From Bacillota bacterium (GTDB taxonomy: Bacteria; Bacillota_I; Bacilli_A; Erysipelotrichales; Erysipelotrichaceae), in assembly GCA_030526175.1 (NCBI GenBank), contig JAUNDJ010000001.1, forward strand, positions 1 to 33,364: DNA of 33,364 bases, written 5' to 3'. Below, in pieces: positions 22,941-31,731 of this stretch. The first letter of the stretch is position 1; each line of letters starts with the position of its first letter. Made by a program: the position numbers and the translations under genes. The notes beneath the pieces are model-generated. The model did not search any database. It was given only the letters and a program-made list of their open reading frames with translations, and had not been told where the DNA came from.

Positions 22941-23719
22941 ATGTATTGAAAAAAGGATCAAAAGGAGAAGATGTAAAGACACTACAGCGTATCCTTGGAT
23001 GTAAAGATGACGGAGTCTTCGGAGCTAAGACTGAAGAACTTGTTAAATTATGGCAAGAAGTACATAAATTAGAGGCTGATGGAATTGTAGGCCCTGCTAC
23101 TTGGGATGCTATGATGAGCAATGAGGGAGATGATCTTGGTGATGGTTTACATATCACAAAAGACTTCATTGACACTCATATTACTAAATCAGATCGTAAG
23201 ATAAAATATCTTGTCATTCACTATACAGCTGGTGGCAGTTCTAAAGCAGGTGCTGCTAAGAAGAATCGTGACGTGTTCTTAAATAGAGAAGCTAGTGCTG
23301 ACTTTTGTGTAGATGATGAGACAGTTATCCAAGTTAATCCTGATCCTTTAAAATATTATTGCTGGGCTGTAGGTGATGGTAAAGGTAAAAAAGGAATCTT
23401 TAACAAAGATTGCATTAGCATTGAAATGTGTAGCAACCTAGCAAAGAATACTACACCTAAAGTTCCTAACCATGTCGGATGGTTCTTTACTGACTCTGTT
23501 ATAGAGAATACTATTAAGCTTTGTAAGTATTTGATGAAGAAATATAATATCGATATCGATCATGTAATTCGTCACTACGATGCAACCGATAAAGCTTGTC
23601 CAGGTTTGATTGGATGGAATACAGGATACATATTTCATGCAGGCACTGGAGAAAGAACCAAAGTTAAAAATAATGAAGACCAATGGATTGAGTTTAAAAA
23701 TCGATTGGTTAATTCGTAA
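22937..23719 (+). CDS. Endolysin: peptidoglycan-binding domain + N-acetylmuramoyl-L-alanine amidase
   Basis: The product has 260 residues ending in TAA. Residues 1-60 form a PG_binding_1 domain (KGSKGEDVKTLQRILG, then DGIVGPATWDAM). Residues about 85-225 form an Amidase_2 domain with zinc ligands in VIHYTAG (His95), RHYDATDKACPG (His213, Cys221) and the typical ASADFCVDDET segment. It cleaves the amide bond between muramic acid and the stem peptide. The start overlaps the small membrane-protein stop. No signal peptide is seen, so release probably needs a holin. Confidence 0.92.
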   Translation: MNVLKKGSKGEDVKTLQRILGCKDDGVFGAKTEELVKLWQEVHKLEADGIVGPATWDAMMSNEGDDLGDGLHITKDFIDTHITKSDRKIKYLVIHYTAGGSSKAGAAKKNRDVFLNREASADFCVDDETVIQVNPDPLKYYCWAVGDGKGKKGIFNKDCISIEMCSNLAKNTTPKVPNHVGWFFTDSVIENTIKLCKYLMKKYNIDIDHVIRHYDATDKACPGLIGWNTGYIFHAGTGERTKVKNNEDQWIEFKNRLVNS

Positions 23720-23751
23720 AATATGCACGTATTCTTTTTAAACGTACATTT

Positions 23752-23788
23752 AAACCCAGCATTCTAGAAATGTTGGGTTTATTTTTTT
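23752..23788 (+). terminator. Terminator after the endolysin gene
   Basis: AACCCAGCATT-CTAGA-AATGTTGGGTT forms an 11-bp stem (one G-U) followed by TATTTTTTT. Confidence 0.85.
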
Positions 23789-23805
23789 AGTTTGCTATTT
23801 ATTAA

Positions 23806-23813
23806 TAAATTTG
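23806..23813 (+). promoter_or_regulatory. Late promoter -7 box (TAAATTTG)
   Basis: TAAATTTG lies just after the endolysin terminator and ends 21 bases before ATG 23834, the same arrangement as the boxes at 7092, 14161 and 16044. Confidence 0.5.
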
Positions 23814-23833
23814 TATGTTAATTTAAAAACATA

Positions 23834-24493
23834 ATGGAATCAGAAACATTATAGATAATCTTATAGATTTTAGAAAGATTTGGAATCATGGGAGTTGTGG
23901 GCGTAGCCCTCTTCGTATTGATTTTTAAGTTTAGTGATAAACTGATTACTGCTCTAGCTGAACGTATAGCAAATGGTAAGATGCACATTTCAAAAAGTTC
24001 ATCTAGAAAGCAGCGTAAGGAGAGTATCTTTAAATGTAATCGCTTAATTGGAGAATTGATGCACAAGCTCGGAGCAGATAGAACTGCGGTATTTGAGTAT
24101 CATAATGGCGGATATAATTTAACAGGACTCCCATTCTTACACTTTTCTTTATGCATCCAAAAAAATAAATTAGGAGTTGATGAATTAAGTAAAGATTTTG
24201 ACAATGTACTTGTCTCAGCAGTTCCTGAATTTGTAAACAATCTCGATAAGAATGTAATTTACTTTCTTAAAAATTTGGATGAATTAAAACTTAGTTTTCC
24301 ACGTCTATATCGAGAGCTAGACGAAGATGGAATGAAAGAAGTTATATTTTGTAGATTAGAAGGTGCAGATGATTCCATTGGTTTCTTAATGCTCGCTTTC
24401 AAAGACGAGTGCACATTATCTCAAACAAGAATAACGAAAGAGCTTCTTAAGAAGACTCAAAAAATGTCTGCGTTGTTAGACGGTAAAAAATAA
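23834..24493 (+). CDS. Membrane protein with GAF-like cytoplasmic region (219 aa)
   Basis: Two TAGs (23852, 23864) near the start are read as Gln (MESETL-Q-IIL-Q-ILERFG...). Residues about 18-34 form one transmembrane helix (IMGVVGVALFVLIFKF), followed by a basic juxtamembrane segment (KSSSRKQRKE). Residues 75-215 resemble a GAF-type sensor fold (LGADRTAVFEYHNGGYNLTG). Its position directly after the endolysin suggests a lysis or envelope role. Without recoding the first visible start would be ATG 23888, which would remove the N-terminal helix. Confidence 0.65.
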
Positions 24494-24499
24494 TGAATT

Positions 24500-25906
24500 A
24501 TGAATTATGCTAATGTAAAGTTCGGCAATGAATGCCGCGACAAACTGATTGAAGGTGTCAATCTAGTGGCCGATGCAGTTGCTTGCACCTATGGCCCTAA
24601 TGGTCGAAATGTAATTATTCGAACTCCGGGTGGAGTTAAGATTACCAAAGACGGCTACAATGTAGCTTCAATGGTAAATGATCAAGATCCATACATTATG
24701 ATGGGTGTTGAAATTATTCAAGACATTTGTAAGAAAACTGCTAAAGATGTTGGTGATGGAACCTCCACGTCAGCTATCTTAGCTAGAGCAATTGTCAATA
24801 AGTACAAGGATTGTGAAGATCCTATACAAGTAACACGTGATTTAAGTACATTTACAGATAAGGTAATATCTTATCTTGAAGAATATAAACTAAATGTAAA
24901 ATCCAAAGAAGATTTGGTTAAGGTTGCAGCTTTATCTGCAAATAATGATCAAACAATTGGAAACTTAATTGCGGATGCGTTTGATAAAGTCGGTAAAGAT
25001 GGAATTGTTACCTTTGAAGAATCCGAGGACGTGAAGGACAGAGTAGAATATACGGAAGGATTTCGGATTGATAACGGATTTTCATCTCCTTATTTTATCA
25101 ATACATCTAAGGGGACGTGCGAATTGGAGAATGTTCTGGTATATATATCAGAGACTAAAATGGAAGAATTAAACGATGTCGTAAAGCTGGCTGATCGAGC
25201 AGTAAAAGAAAAGCGTTCCCTTCTCTTGTTGGCGCCGGAATTTGATTCAGAAATTTTAGTATTTCTCTCGTCGAATACAAATCTATTGAAGTCGTGTACA
25301 GTGATTAGTCCGAATCACAGGAACTTTAGAGAAATTATGCTCAAGGATATGCGAGCTCTTCTCGGCACGAGTTCTGTTTGCAAACGAGTTAGTATCACTA
25401 AAGATCACACGACTTTCATGGGTTGTGATTCTGACCAAGAAGAGGTTGCTAAGCGTGTAGAAGAGATTCGAAATACTCTTAGGGATTCTAGATTAGGAGA
25501 TATCGAATTGGAATTCTACAAAAAGCGCTTAGCCAACTTTACTTCTGGAATTGCTACAATATATGTTGGCGGATATTCTAAAGTTGAAGCCAAGGAAAGA
25601 TATGATAGAATCGAAGATGCTGTATGTGCAACTCAAGCTGCACTTGATGGAGGAATTCTTCCTGGTGGTGGAGTAATGCTTAGAGAAGTTGCAGAAGCAC
25701 TATTTAAACAGGATCCTTCATTCTACGAAGTATTAAAAACTCCATCCAATCTATTACACACTGAGAAGAATTCTCCCAAAGAAATGTTTGATAATGGAGT
25801 TATTGAACCATTCTTGGTTACCAAGACGGTTCTTCAGAATGCAGTATCTACTGCTTCTTTAATTTTAACAGCTGACGCTGCAGTTTTAAATATGATAACT
25901 TTTTAA
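24500..25906 (+). CDS. groEL: Phage-encoded GroEL-like chaperonin (468 aa)
   Basis: Hallmarks of group I chaperonins are present in order: YGPNGRNVII at 31-40, KDG at 50-52, the ATP-binding loop DVGDGTST at 83-90, the segment RIEDAVCATQAALDGGILPG with the Asp equivalent to GroEL Asp398, and GGGVMLREVAEAL. It is about 75 residues shorter than bacterial GroEL and lacks the Gly-Met tail, with losses mainly in the C-terminal equatorial part. A chaperonin would fold phage capsid or other late proteins. The end has triple stops (TAA TGA TAA). A GroES-like gene follows directly. No TAG is present. Confidence 0.92.
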   Translation: MNYANVKFGNECRDKLIEGVNLVADAVACTYGPNGRNVIIRTPGGVKITKDGYNVASMVNDQDPYIMMGVEIIQDICKKTAKDVGDGTSTSAILARAIVNKYKDCEDPIQVTRDLSTFTDKVISYLEEYKLNVKSKEDLVKVAALSANNDQTIGNLIADAFDKVGKDGIVTFEESEDVKDRVEYTEGFRIDNGFSSPYFINTSKGTCELENVLVYISETKMEELNDVVKLADRAVKEKRSLLLLAPEFDSEILVFLSSNTNLLKSCTVISPNHRNFREIMLKDMRALLGTSSVCKRVSITKDHTTFMGCDSDQEEVAKRVEEIRNTLRDSRLGDIELEFYKKRLANFTSGIATIYVGGYSKVEAKERYDRIEDAVCATQAALDGGILPGGGVMLREVAEALFKQDPSFYEVLKTPSNLLHTEKNSPKEMFDNGVIEPFLVTKTVLQNAVSTASLILTADAAVLNMITF

Positions 25907-25918
25907 TGATAAATGATT

Positions 25919-26266
25919 ATGGAACTTAAGAAAGAAATTATGCCACTGTATAGCACAGTGATGATTGAATTGTATGAAGAGAATCCTTATGAGATTCATG
26001 AAACTGAAACTGGTCTTAAACTTACTTCTGGTACTTTCGACAATCCTGATACCGGAAATAAAGATATGAAAGATCGATTTATGGTAACTGGCAGCGTAAA
26101 AGCAGTTGGACCTGATTGTAAATATGCTCATGAAGGAGATGATGTTATGGTAGATGTTAGAGGTTTGCGCCCTATCATTTTTATGGGTAACTATTATTTC
26201 CAGGTAGCAGAACAAAATATAATTGCCTTATTGGCAGATGATTTAACTGAAAGATTTAAAAAGTAA
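25919..26266 (+). CDS. groES: GroES-like co-chaperonin (115 aa)
   Basis: The protein shows the GroES plan: N-terminal strand (IMPLYSTVMIELYEE), a mobile-loop region (about 25-50), then VTGSVKAVGPDCKYAHEGDD and a C-terminal strand ending in the E-x-x-I-I-A motif (YYFQVAEQNIIALL). It is somewhat longer than bacterial GroES and has an extended mobile loop with TGLKLTSGTFDNPDTG. It lies directly behind the chaperonin gene, so the pair forms a complete folding machine. ATG 25913 is an alternative start; I chose 25919 because of its ATTATG context. Confidence 0.8.
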   Translation: MELKKEIMPLYSTVMIELYEENPYEIHETETGLKLTSGTFDNPDTGNKDMKDRFMVTGSVKAVGPDCKYAHEGDDVMVDVRGLRPIIFMGNYYFQVAEQNIIALLADDLTERFKK

Positions 26267-26478
26267 TGGAAGACGAGAAAATTTATTTTATTCCTGGCGA
26301 TGTGGTAACACTTCGTCAGGATTTGCCGAATAAACCGGTAATGATGGTTGTTCGTAAAAAGACCTTGACAATCAAAGGTGAAGAGAAGTTCCTTTAGGGA
26401 ATAGTTTGTAGATGGTTCTGCAACGATTGGCACATGGAAGAAAGTGTATTTAGTACTAAGGATTTAATTAAACTTTAA
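26266..26478 (+). CDS. DUF2158 (YodC-like) small protein with one TAG
   Basis: The start overlaps the co-chaperonin stop (TAATG). Reading through one TAG (26395-26397) gives 70 residues ending in TAA. The sequence IPGDVVTLRQDLPNKPVMMV, then IVCRWFCNDW, then FSTKDLIKL follows the YodC-like pattern (GD-V-L ... P-M-V ... V-C-W-F ... F ... L), a small beta-barrel-like domain of unknown role. The family call comes from motif order only. Confidence 0.65.
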
Positions 26479-26482
26479 TATC

Positions 26483-28603
26483 ATGGATAACGAATGGGCA
26501 TAGGTAATGATTACCGACGGTAATGGTAAACAAAGAATGGTTTGGTATAATAAGACTACTGGAGAAATGCAGTATTCTGCACCAATGGACACAGCAGATG
26601 AAGCTGGATCTGTAATGATGGCATCTAGAAATCCTAATAATCCAAACGAAATTCGTTTCGGCTAGTATGGTGTAGAAGGCGGTGTCTACTGGGATAGAGG
26701 ACACGTACTTCAGGGCGCCGATAATTGGCAAAGAAACGATAGTACAGAAAAGGATACTCGTAAGAGAGTAGAACCTATTATAAAGAAACAACAAGATGGA
26801 GGTCATATGAATTATTCAAAATATCTTAAACAAGGCGGACAAATTCCTCAGGAACTTATTTAGTCTTATTAGGAAGATCCTGAAACCACTATCGAACAAC
26901 TTCTTCAATTAGGTGATGAAGGCACTGAATATTTACAAGCCTTAGCTGAACTTGATCCTAATGTAGAACAATATGTACAAGAAATTATGGCTAATATGCA
27001 AGAAGATAACAGTGAAAACACTGAATTCATGCGTAAAGGTGGATGCGTAAAAAAATCCAACAAAGGCCGTAAAATTGCTAAGAAAGCTTCTGGAAATAAA
27101 GTTTGCAAGTGTATTGTAAAACGTTCTGGAGGTACACTTGTAGAAGTTGACAGTTGCACAGGTAAACGTGTGTCTAAAACTTCTAAGTTATCCGTTGGAG
27201 GAACTATGATTCCAAAAGGTCAAAAGGCTTTTAGAGGAGGGGTTTCAAGAATAGGTGATTTTGATGCCGATGCTTTTATGAAGCAATTTGATCAAGATGT
27301 TGCTGATGCAAGAGCTCTAGGAAAAGCTAAGCCTGGAACTACATTAACTACATATGATCCACTTGTTGCGACAGCAAGTTTTAATCCTGTTCCTAATTAT
27401 ATTTATATACCTCGTGTAAGTTTTCAGCCAATCAATTTTGGTGATAGGCTGAGATATCAATTCTTTACAGATGCCCCAGTAGAAACTCCTGCTCAAGAAA
27501 CTACTCAGGATAATAACGGTTCTGGAAATTCTGCATCCGGAAATGCATCTGCTGTTAGAAACGAAAATAGATGGGGTAAAGGACTCAAAGGAAAGATTAA
27601 TGGATATACCTATGACGAGGCTTTAGCACGTCAGAATGAAATGCTAAATGCAGAAGGATTTAATGCTGTTCTCGCAGGAAGAAATCGCGGAGCTGACGGA
27701 TTTTGGGGTAAAACTTCGATGGCTGAATGGGAACGTTATCTAAAGTTTAAAGCTGACAAAGAAAAAGCGAAAGCTGCTGAGGAAGCTGCTAAGAATTATG
27801 GCAATGATATGACTAATAGACAATTGATCGATTACGATCCTGATGCAGAAGGAGCTCAAACATTAAGTGCCGAGGCTGCTGTCAGACGTCAAAGATTAGT
27901 CGATTGGGAAGCTCAGCAAGCTAAAGCTCAACGTGATGCACTTGTTTACAAAGGAACTCAGTATAATGATGCGACTTCTTATAACGCTGCAGTTGATGCT
28001 GATAATGCTTTTGAACAGCACAGAGCTATGGTCAATGCAACCGAGCAAGGCCGTACAGCTAATGATAAATATACAGCTAGACGTTTTGAAAATACAGCAC
28101 AAAATATGAATGCTGACAACGGACTTAAATTTATTTTGTCCCGTCAATATTCATCTCCTGAAGCAAGACAATTTGCAATCGATCGTTATTTGAAAGATCA
28201 TTATAGAGGTCCGGAATTGATTCGAATGAGACGTATTGCTTATAATTATCAAGCTCCTACAGCAGGTAAACATTTTGTTGATCCTTCAAAACAATTGACT
28301 GCTGAACAACTAAATGCTAAGACTTTTAATCCAGCAAGCAATGTAGATTTTAGTCAGAATGTAGTAGAGCGTCCTGAACTTATTGCTCCGGTATCAGCTC
28401 CTGCAACTTCATAGGCTACTCCAACAGCTAGACAAATTATTGCTACAAATCCGGGATTGGCTATTGCACATCCAGCTAGTGCTTATGATGCAGCTACGTT
28501 AGCAGCAACTGGTCAGGGAATTGAAGCTTTAGGATATCATGCTGAGGGAGGAAAACTTAGTAAATTTAACACTGTTAAATTGTCTTATAAAAACTTATTA
28601 TGA
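26483..28603 (+). CDS. Large late protein, putative virion cargo (706 aa, five TAGs)
   Basis: TAGs at 26501, 26663, 26861, 26870 and 28412 must be read through; the frame then ends in TGA. Residues 1-100 are polar. Around 110-125 is KYLKQGGQIPQEL, like the Gly-rich motif in the 7119 protein. A basic Cys-containing stretch (RKGGCVKKSNKGRKIAKKAS) and VGGTMIPKG follow. Residues 300-640 are helical, Ala/Gln/Arg/Asp-rich, and the C-terminus has EGGKLSKFNTVKLSYKNLL. Basic and helical content next to the terminase suggests an internal or ejected virion protein. No family is recognised. Confidence 0.65.
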
Positions 28604-29196
28604 TAAAATTTTTCGCTTACGATATTGCTAAAAACTAGATCATCGTAAACGAACCAGAAATATTCCTTGTTAAGGAATTTGCTGATTTGTGGACTAATGA
28701 AAGAAATATCTGTGAGGAAGATCCCACAGGTGAACAAAAATTAAGAGGTTATAAAGAACTCGTATATATTTATATGGCTATTGATTGGGGTGCTCCTGGT
28801 TCAAAGGACACCCCGGCCAATCGCCGACAATATGCGTTAGAAGCCTCAGGACTCAGTGAAGATGAGTTTGATACCGAAAATAAACCTATTGACCCGATTT
28901 TCAAAGCAGCTTGTGCCAAGTATCAGACTTTGCAAGATAGCTCTTCAATTGTCGGAGGTCTTCGTTAGACATATATCAACAAGATTCACGAGATGCAAGA
29001 ATTTGTTAAGAGTATCGATTATAACGAGCGTGCTGATTCTGGTATGCCAATCTTTAAGATCAAAGACACTCTCGCAGAAATGCAAGCAATTTCTAAAGCA
29101 TTGGATTCTCTGAAAGATCTAGAAAATAGATACAAAGAAGAACAACAGGAAGCTTCTGGTTTACGCGGTGATACCACACCAGGTATGTTTGATTAA
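28600..29196 (+). CDS. Possible terminase small subunit (198 aa, two TAGs)
   Basis: The start overlaps the previous stop (ATGA), and TAGs at 28636 and 28966 are read through to TAA. The product is acidic and helical, with an ordered N-terminal part (MIKFFAYDIAKN...) and a long C-terminal helical region (TYINKIHEMQEFVKSIDYNE ... LKDLENRYKEEQQEAS). It sits two bases upstream of the large terminase gene, where a small subunit is expected, but no helix-turn-helix is obvious. The role is inferred from position. Confidence 0.5.
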
Positions 29197-29198
29197 TT

Positions 29199-31508
29199 AT
29201 GAATTTAGAAGACATAAAAAAGGTATCAAACAAATTAGTAGTCAAGAGGGTTAAACAACCTACACAAATTACAGATTCTTTAATTGCTGACACTAAAAAA
29301 ATTGACGAATCTAAGAATAAGAAATCTGTATCTAAAAAAGATAAACTGGAAGAAGAATTTTAGGCAATGATTCATTATGATGAAATTTAGGTTGATCCTG
29401 AAGAGCCTAAAGAAGCACGTAAAAAATCGGAAGACGAATGGGATGTAAAAATTGGAGATCCGATCACGTTCTTTGATCCAGAATTATCTTATGAATTAAC
29501 TGGATATAGACCAATTACTGCAACTCAAGGATTAGATTTCGATCCAAAACTTTTTACAGAAGCTGCACGTAATTATAAACGTAATTAGAGATACACATAG
29601 CTACTTCCTGGTACATTTGCGCATAGAGCTCATTGGCAACAAGAGTTTAACAGATGTAAGAATGGAGTTACGATTGGTAAATATAGATTAACTGGAGAAA
29701 ATTATTTCTGGTTAAATTATTATCGAATTCCTTCAGTACTTGATAGAAGTGGTGCGGAATTGCAAGAAGAAAGTTTCCCTACATTTATTGCTAAGCAATA
29801 TGAATACTTCCATTACTTGGAACTTTGTAGAAAAGTAGGAATGGATGGAATTGCGTTTAAATCTCGTGGTGTCGGCGCTTCTGAAATTGCTGCAAGTAAT
29901 TGTGTACACGCTTATACATTCCATAGAGCTACCAGAAATATTGTAACAGCGTTCGCTGATACTTATGTAACTACAACATTGGCAAAAGTTTGGCAAGAAT
30001 TAGATTTCTTAAATACTTGTACCGAAGGAGCTTTCAGACGTGTTCGTATGAAAATTGATACTAACATGAAGAAGAAAGCTTCTAAAGTAGATGCTGATAA
30101 AAATGAAACTGGTTGGATGTCTATTATTGAAGGGTGTGTAGCAGATGAGCCTCGTAAACTTCGTGGTGCTCGTACGTTTTCCTTATTCTTCGAAGAGGCT
30201 GGTTCTAATCCAAAATTAGTAGATACTTACATTCAGTCTCGTGCACTTGTTGTAATCAACGGCTATCGAGTTGGAAATCGATTCGTATTCGGTACCGCTG
30301 GTGACTCTGGTCCAAATCTTGCTGGACTTAAAGATATGTTCTATAATCCAGAAGAGTACTTCATGCTTCCTTATCATCATAAGTATACGTAGAGTGGTGA
30401 GGGAACTTTTACAGGCTACTTCATTCCATCATATACAATGTGGTTCGGTACTCCAGATAATCCTGGATTTGATGAACGTGGAGTAGTTGATGAAGCTAGA
30501 GCGAAAGCGTATTATCAAGCTGAATGGGCTAAAATAAAAGATCCTTCTAAGTTAATGAAAGATAAAGCTGAGTATTGCTTTACTCCTGAAGATGCTTTCA
30601 TTTTGGAAGGTGATAATCATTTCGATCAAGAAAAATTGGTTGAACAATTACAAGCGATTGAGTTACATAAAACTGTCGAAAAGCCTAGATGCATTCGACT
30701 TAGTTGGGGACTTAAAGATGGAGAAGTCGATCGAGACTCTAAACCCAAGTGTGAATTTGTAGAATAGAGCAAAATCTAGATTACAGAATTACCTATGGAA
30801 GATCAAAACGGATTAGCTTATGCTAATTTGTATGTGGGTGGTATCGACGCCATTGACGTGGATTCTACTACGTCTACTGGTCAAACAGATGTTTCTGAAT
30901 TCTGTTTTGTTATAATGCGCCGACAGATCGGATTGAAATCTCCAAAAGTTGTAGCTATATATAAAGAGCGTCCAGCTCACATTCAAACTGCTTTCGATAC
31001 TGCTATTAAACTTTGCCAGTTCTATAATTGCAAAGCACTTGTCGAGGCAACTCGTATTTCTATTAAATAGTATTTCGAAAGATTTCATAAATTAGAGTAT
31101 CTGATGCACCGACCAAAAGCATCAGCTAATACTTCTCAAAGAACTAACTTTAAACAATTCGGTGTTCCTGCGACAGGAGCTATTATCGAGCATCAATTGG
31201 ATTTGATTGAGCAATATATTGTTGATTATTGTGAACAGATTCAATTCCCAAATCTCTTAGATGAACTAATGAGATATTCTTACGAAAATAAGCGTAAGTT
31301 CGATATTGTCGCAGCTTTTGGAATCTGTTTATTGGCAGACGAAGAAATGCTGGGTAAAGTTGCAAGAACTAGTGCGAACGGTGATAAAAAATTAAATATA
31401 GGATATGGACGTAATGAATTTGGACAATCCGTGTTTGGTAATAGAGTGCCCCAAACCGAAGTGTCTTACGATATGTCAACTTAGAGAGTGCGTTTTAGAT
31501 TTAATTAA
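29199..31508 (+). CDS. terL: Terminase large subunit (769 aa, nine TAGs)
   Basis: Nine in-frame TAGs (29361, 29388, 29586, 29598, 30390, 30765, 30777, 31068, 31482) are read as Gln, and the frame ends in TAA. The ATPase part has a Walker A-like FKSRGVGASE near residue 219-228 and Walker B-type FSLFFEEAG near 327-335. The nuclease part has VGGIDAIDVDS near 546-556 (first Asp), ALVEATR near 613 and LLADEEM near 711. The enzyme packages DNA into the capsid and cuts concatemers. Gene order small subunit-terminase-portal fits a tailed phage. Without recoding it would break into at least five fragments. Confidence 0.93.
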
Positions 31509-31731
31509 AGAAATCTACGGATATGAATTTAATAAACGACTCGAAGTATCAAGACATAATGACGACTATGTAATACACATGTATATACATAATTAGCGAT
31601 TTGGTCCATTGACTATTGCTGGTCAATTTGACACAGATCAAGAATTTTTAGATTTCGTTAGAGAAGAATTAAGAACTAGAAACTTAATCAGATCCGAACA
31701 TTATAAAATTGATTTACATGCAGATAACTAA
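31405..31731 (+). CDS. Overlapping small protein (108 aa, one TAG)
   Basis: A frame at +1 to the terminase starts at ATG 31405 (or 31414) inside its 3' end, overlaps it by about 100 bases, passes one TAG (31594) and ends in TAA inside the portal start region. The translation MDVMNLDNPCLVIECPKPKC is followed by a mixed alpha/beta part (VLDLIKEIYGYEFNKRLEV, FGPLTIAGQFDTDQEFLDFV). The non-overlapping part alone is 74 codons, and a coherent fold pattern supports it. Function unknown. Confidence 0.6.
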
